Positions 63,253 through 64,000 of a stretch of DNA of 64,000 bases are shown here, in pieces. Each line of letters starts with the position of its first letter. The first letter of the stretch is position 1. The stretch covers positions 2,108,001-2,172,000 of the forward strand of contig NZ_CP102292.1 of the NCBI RefSeq assembly GCF_025152405.1. The letters run 5' to 3'. The position numbers and the translations under genes were made by a program. Under the pieces are notes generated by a model, which saw only the letters and a program-made list of their open reading frames with translations, was not told where the DNA came from and searched no databases. This DNA is from [Ruminococcus] lactaris ATCC 29176 (GTDB lineage: Bacteria; Bacillota; Clostridia; Lachnospirales; Lachnospiraceae).

Positions 63253-64000
63253 TCAGTGGTCTGTATCCTTTTCTAATGGTTCATTCAGCACTTCCGTGCC
63301 AGGTAATACAAATCTTCCGTCTCTTAATAGTATAATGTCTGTGCCGTCTTTTGTCACTACACTTATTTCTTCTAACTCTTCATAAGGTATGGTTATATCT
63401 GTATGACAGTTGAAGTATGCTTTGGATACATCTTCCTTTCGCAGAAGCGAGCAGGAATTGTCTTTCGCAACGATTTCCTTTCCATTTGGATTGTATACAC
63501 GGATTTCCTCACTCCAGGAATAGCACGTATCTCCCACCGCAAAATGAGGTCCTGTCTTCTCTGCGATCAGGATCGGCATCTTATCTTCAATGCCATATTT
63601 TCTTGCCACCACATAGGCAGTCGTATTCGTTCCGATGGCGAACTCTCCCAGAGGAAGAGTCTCATGATTTTTCAGTACATTATCATAAATATATTTCCGG
63701 TTCTCGGCTTCGTCTGAGAAGTTGTCACACGTATAATCTGTGATTTTTCCATCCTTGAACGTAAGTTTCAGATTGCGGTACTGTAAACCATCTAAATAAA
63801 CTTTGCTGACATTCAGGACTCCGTTTGTCCCGTCCAGTACCGGTGATGTGAATACCTCCCCTACCGGAATGTTGACATCTGCCACGCAATTTTCAAAGAT
63901 CGTCTCTTTTGCCGGGTCTTTCAGCCGGTACAGTTCTACATGCATATCGGTCTGATTCTCTCCTTTTCCTTTGACCCTGACATAGACTCCCTGATCCAGG
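63253..64000 (-). CDS. M29 family aminopeptidase, C-terminal part (partial)
   Basis: The frame is open from 63945 through the window edge, reading LDQGVYVRVKGKGENQTDMHVELYRL into the visible sequence, so about 248 C-terminal residues of a longer protein are present. FENCVADVNIPVGEVFTSPVL is the M29 metallopeptidase motif with the metal-binding Glu residues, and EKTGPHFAVGDTCYSW and ILLRDGRFVLPGTEVLN also fit. It would be a dinuclear zinc or cobalt aminopeptidase in the cytoplasm. The N-terminus lies outside the window. Confidence 0.85.
   Translation of the reverse strand, partial: LDQGVYVRVKGKGENQTDMHVELYRLKDPAKETIFENCVADVNIPVGEVFTSPVLDGTNGVLNVSKVYLDGLQYRNLKLTFKDGKITDYTCDNFSDEAENRKYIYDNVLKNHETLPLGEFAIGTNTTAYVVARKYGIEDKMPILIAEKTGPHFAVGDTCYSWSEEIRVYNPNGKEIVAKDNSCSLLRKEDVSKAYFNCHTDITIPYEELEEISVVTKDGTDIILLRDGRFVLPGTEVLNEPLEKDTDH

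Noticed and set aside
1-64000. Prophage, plasmid or defence island
   Set aside because: No integrase, phage structural, toxin-antitoxin, restriction or known defence genes are present; most of the window is core metabolism and envelope genes.

Overview
This looks like a 64 kb chromosomal stretch from a spore-forming, anaerobic gut Firmicute of the Lachnospiraceae (Dorea / Mediterraneibacter / Blautia-like; genus uncertain). The signs are an alpha/beta-type small acid-soluble spore protein, an archaeal-type AspRS with GatCAB and a T-box leader, LicT-type antiterminator RNA switches, LL-diaminopimelate aminotransferase, AddAB, an ECF transporter module and strong GGAGG ribosome binding sites. 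Nearly all genes lie on the minus strand; the plus-strand exceptions are a tetR, a small alarmone synthetase and an Rpn-family gene.

Layout (minus-strand operons read right to left). 1-5.3 kb: cutC, a glucose-family PTS (IIBC, IIA), a LicT/GlcT-type antiterminator and nagB, with two near-consensus RAT-terminator switches that join nagB and the PTS operon in one regulon, so N-acetylglucosamine/glucosamine is the likely substrate. 5.3-13.4 kb: a LytTR/GHKL two-component system, two paralogous secreted lipoproteins sharing a CNKPDCRH motif, an unlisted 45-residue mini-lipoprotein, and an ABC exporter. 13.4-17.8 kb: truA, ecfT-ecfA2-ecfA1, a YitT-family protein. 17.9-20.2 kb: a cobalamin riboswitch with terminator controlling a lipoprotein form of CbiK and a second lipoprotein. 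20-27 kb: an Rpn-family nuclease and a 1776-residue surface glycosidase with FIVAR repeats and a G10 tract upstream. 27-33.7 kb: gatCAB, a zinc-ribbon membrane protein and aspS behind a T-box whose proposed specifier is an Asn codon. 33.7-40 kb: ctpA, an M23 hydrolase, ftsX, ftsE, a CdaR-type regulator, a WecG/TagA transferase and a SASP. 40-46 kb: a YhgE-like exported protein, an MMPL transporter and a divergent TetR with operators on both promoters. 46-56.4 kb: dapL, a DUF1294 protein, addA, addB, trxA, an aldo/keto reductase. 56.5-59.6 kb: an island of repeats around a small alarmone synthetase and a second Rpn-family gene. 59.6-64 kb: purD, purN, purM, purE and the C-terminal part of an M29 aminopeptidase.

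The most unusual content is two families of noncoding repeats. The first is a 194-bp element present three times (30474, 45197, 56521), with terminal inverted repeats, apparent 7-bp target duplications and internal stems that keep pairing through compensatory changes. The second is a ~310-bp, TIR-bounded structured element present three times, plus a 47-bp ends-only derivative, all around the Rpn-family gene at 58298-59254. One pair of arms in it is entirely different in sequence between copies yet perfectly complementary in each. Three of its ends begin inside the stop codons of neighbouring genes. These are the best candidates for undescribed mobile or structured-RNA systems. All of this is by eye; no database search or folding program was run.
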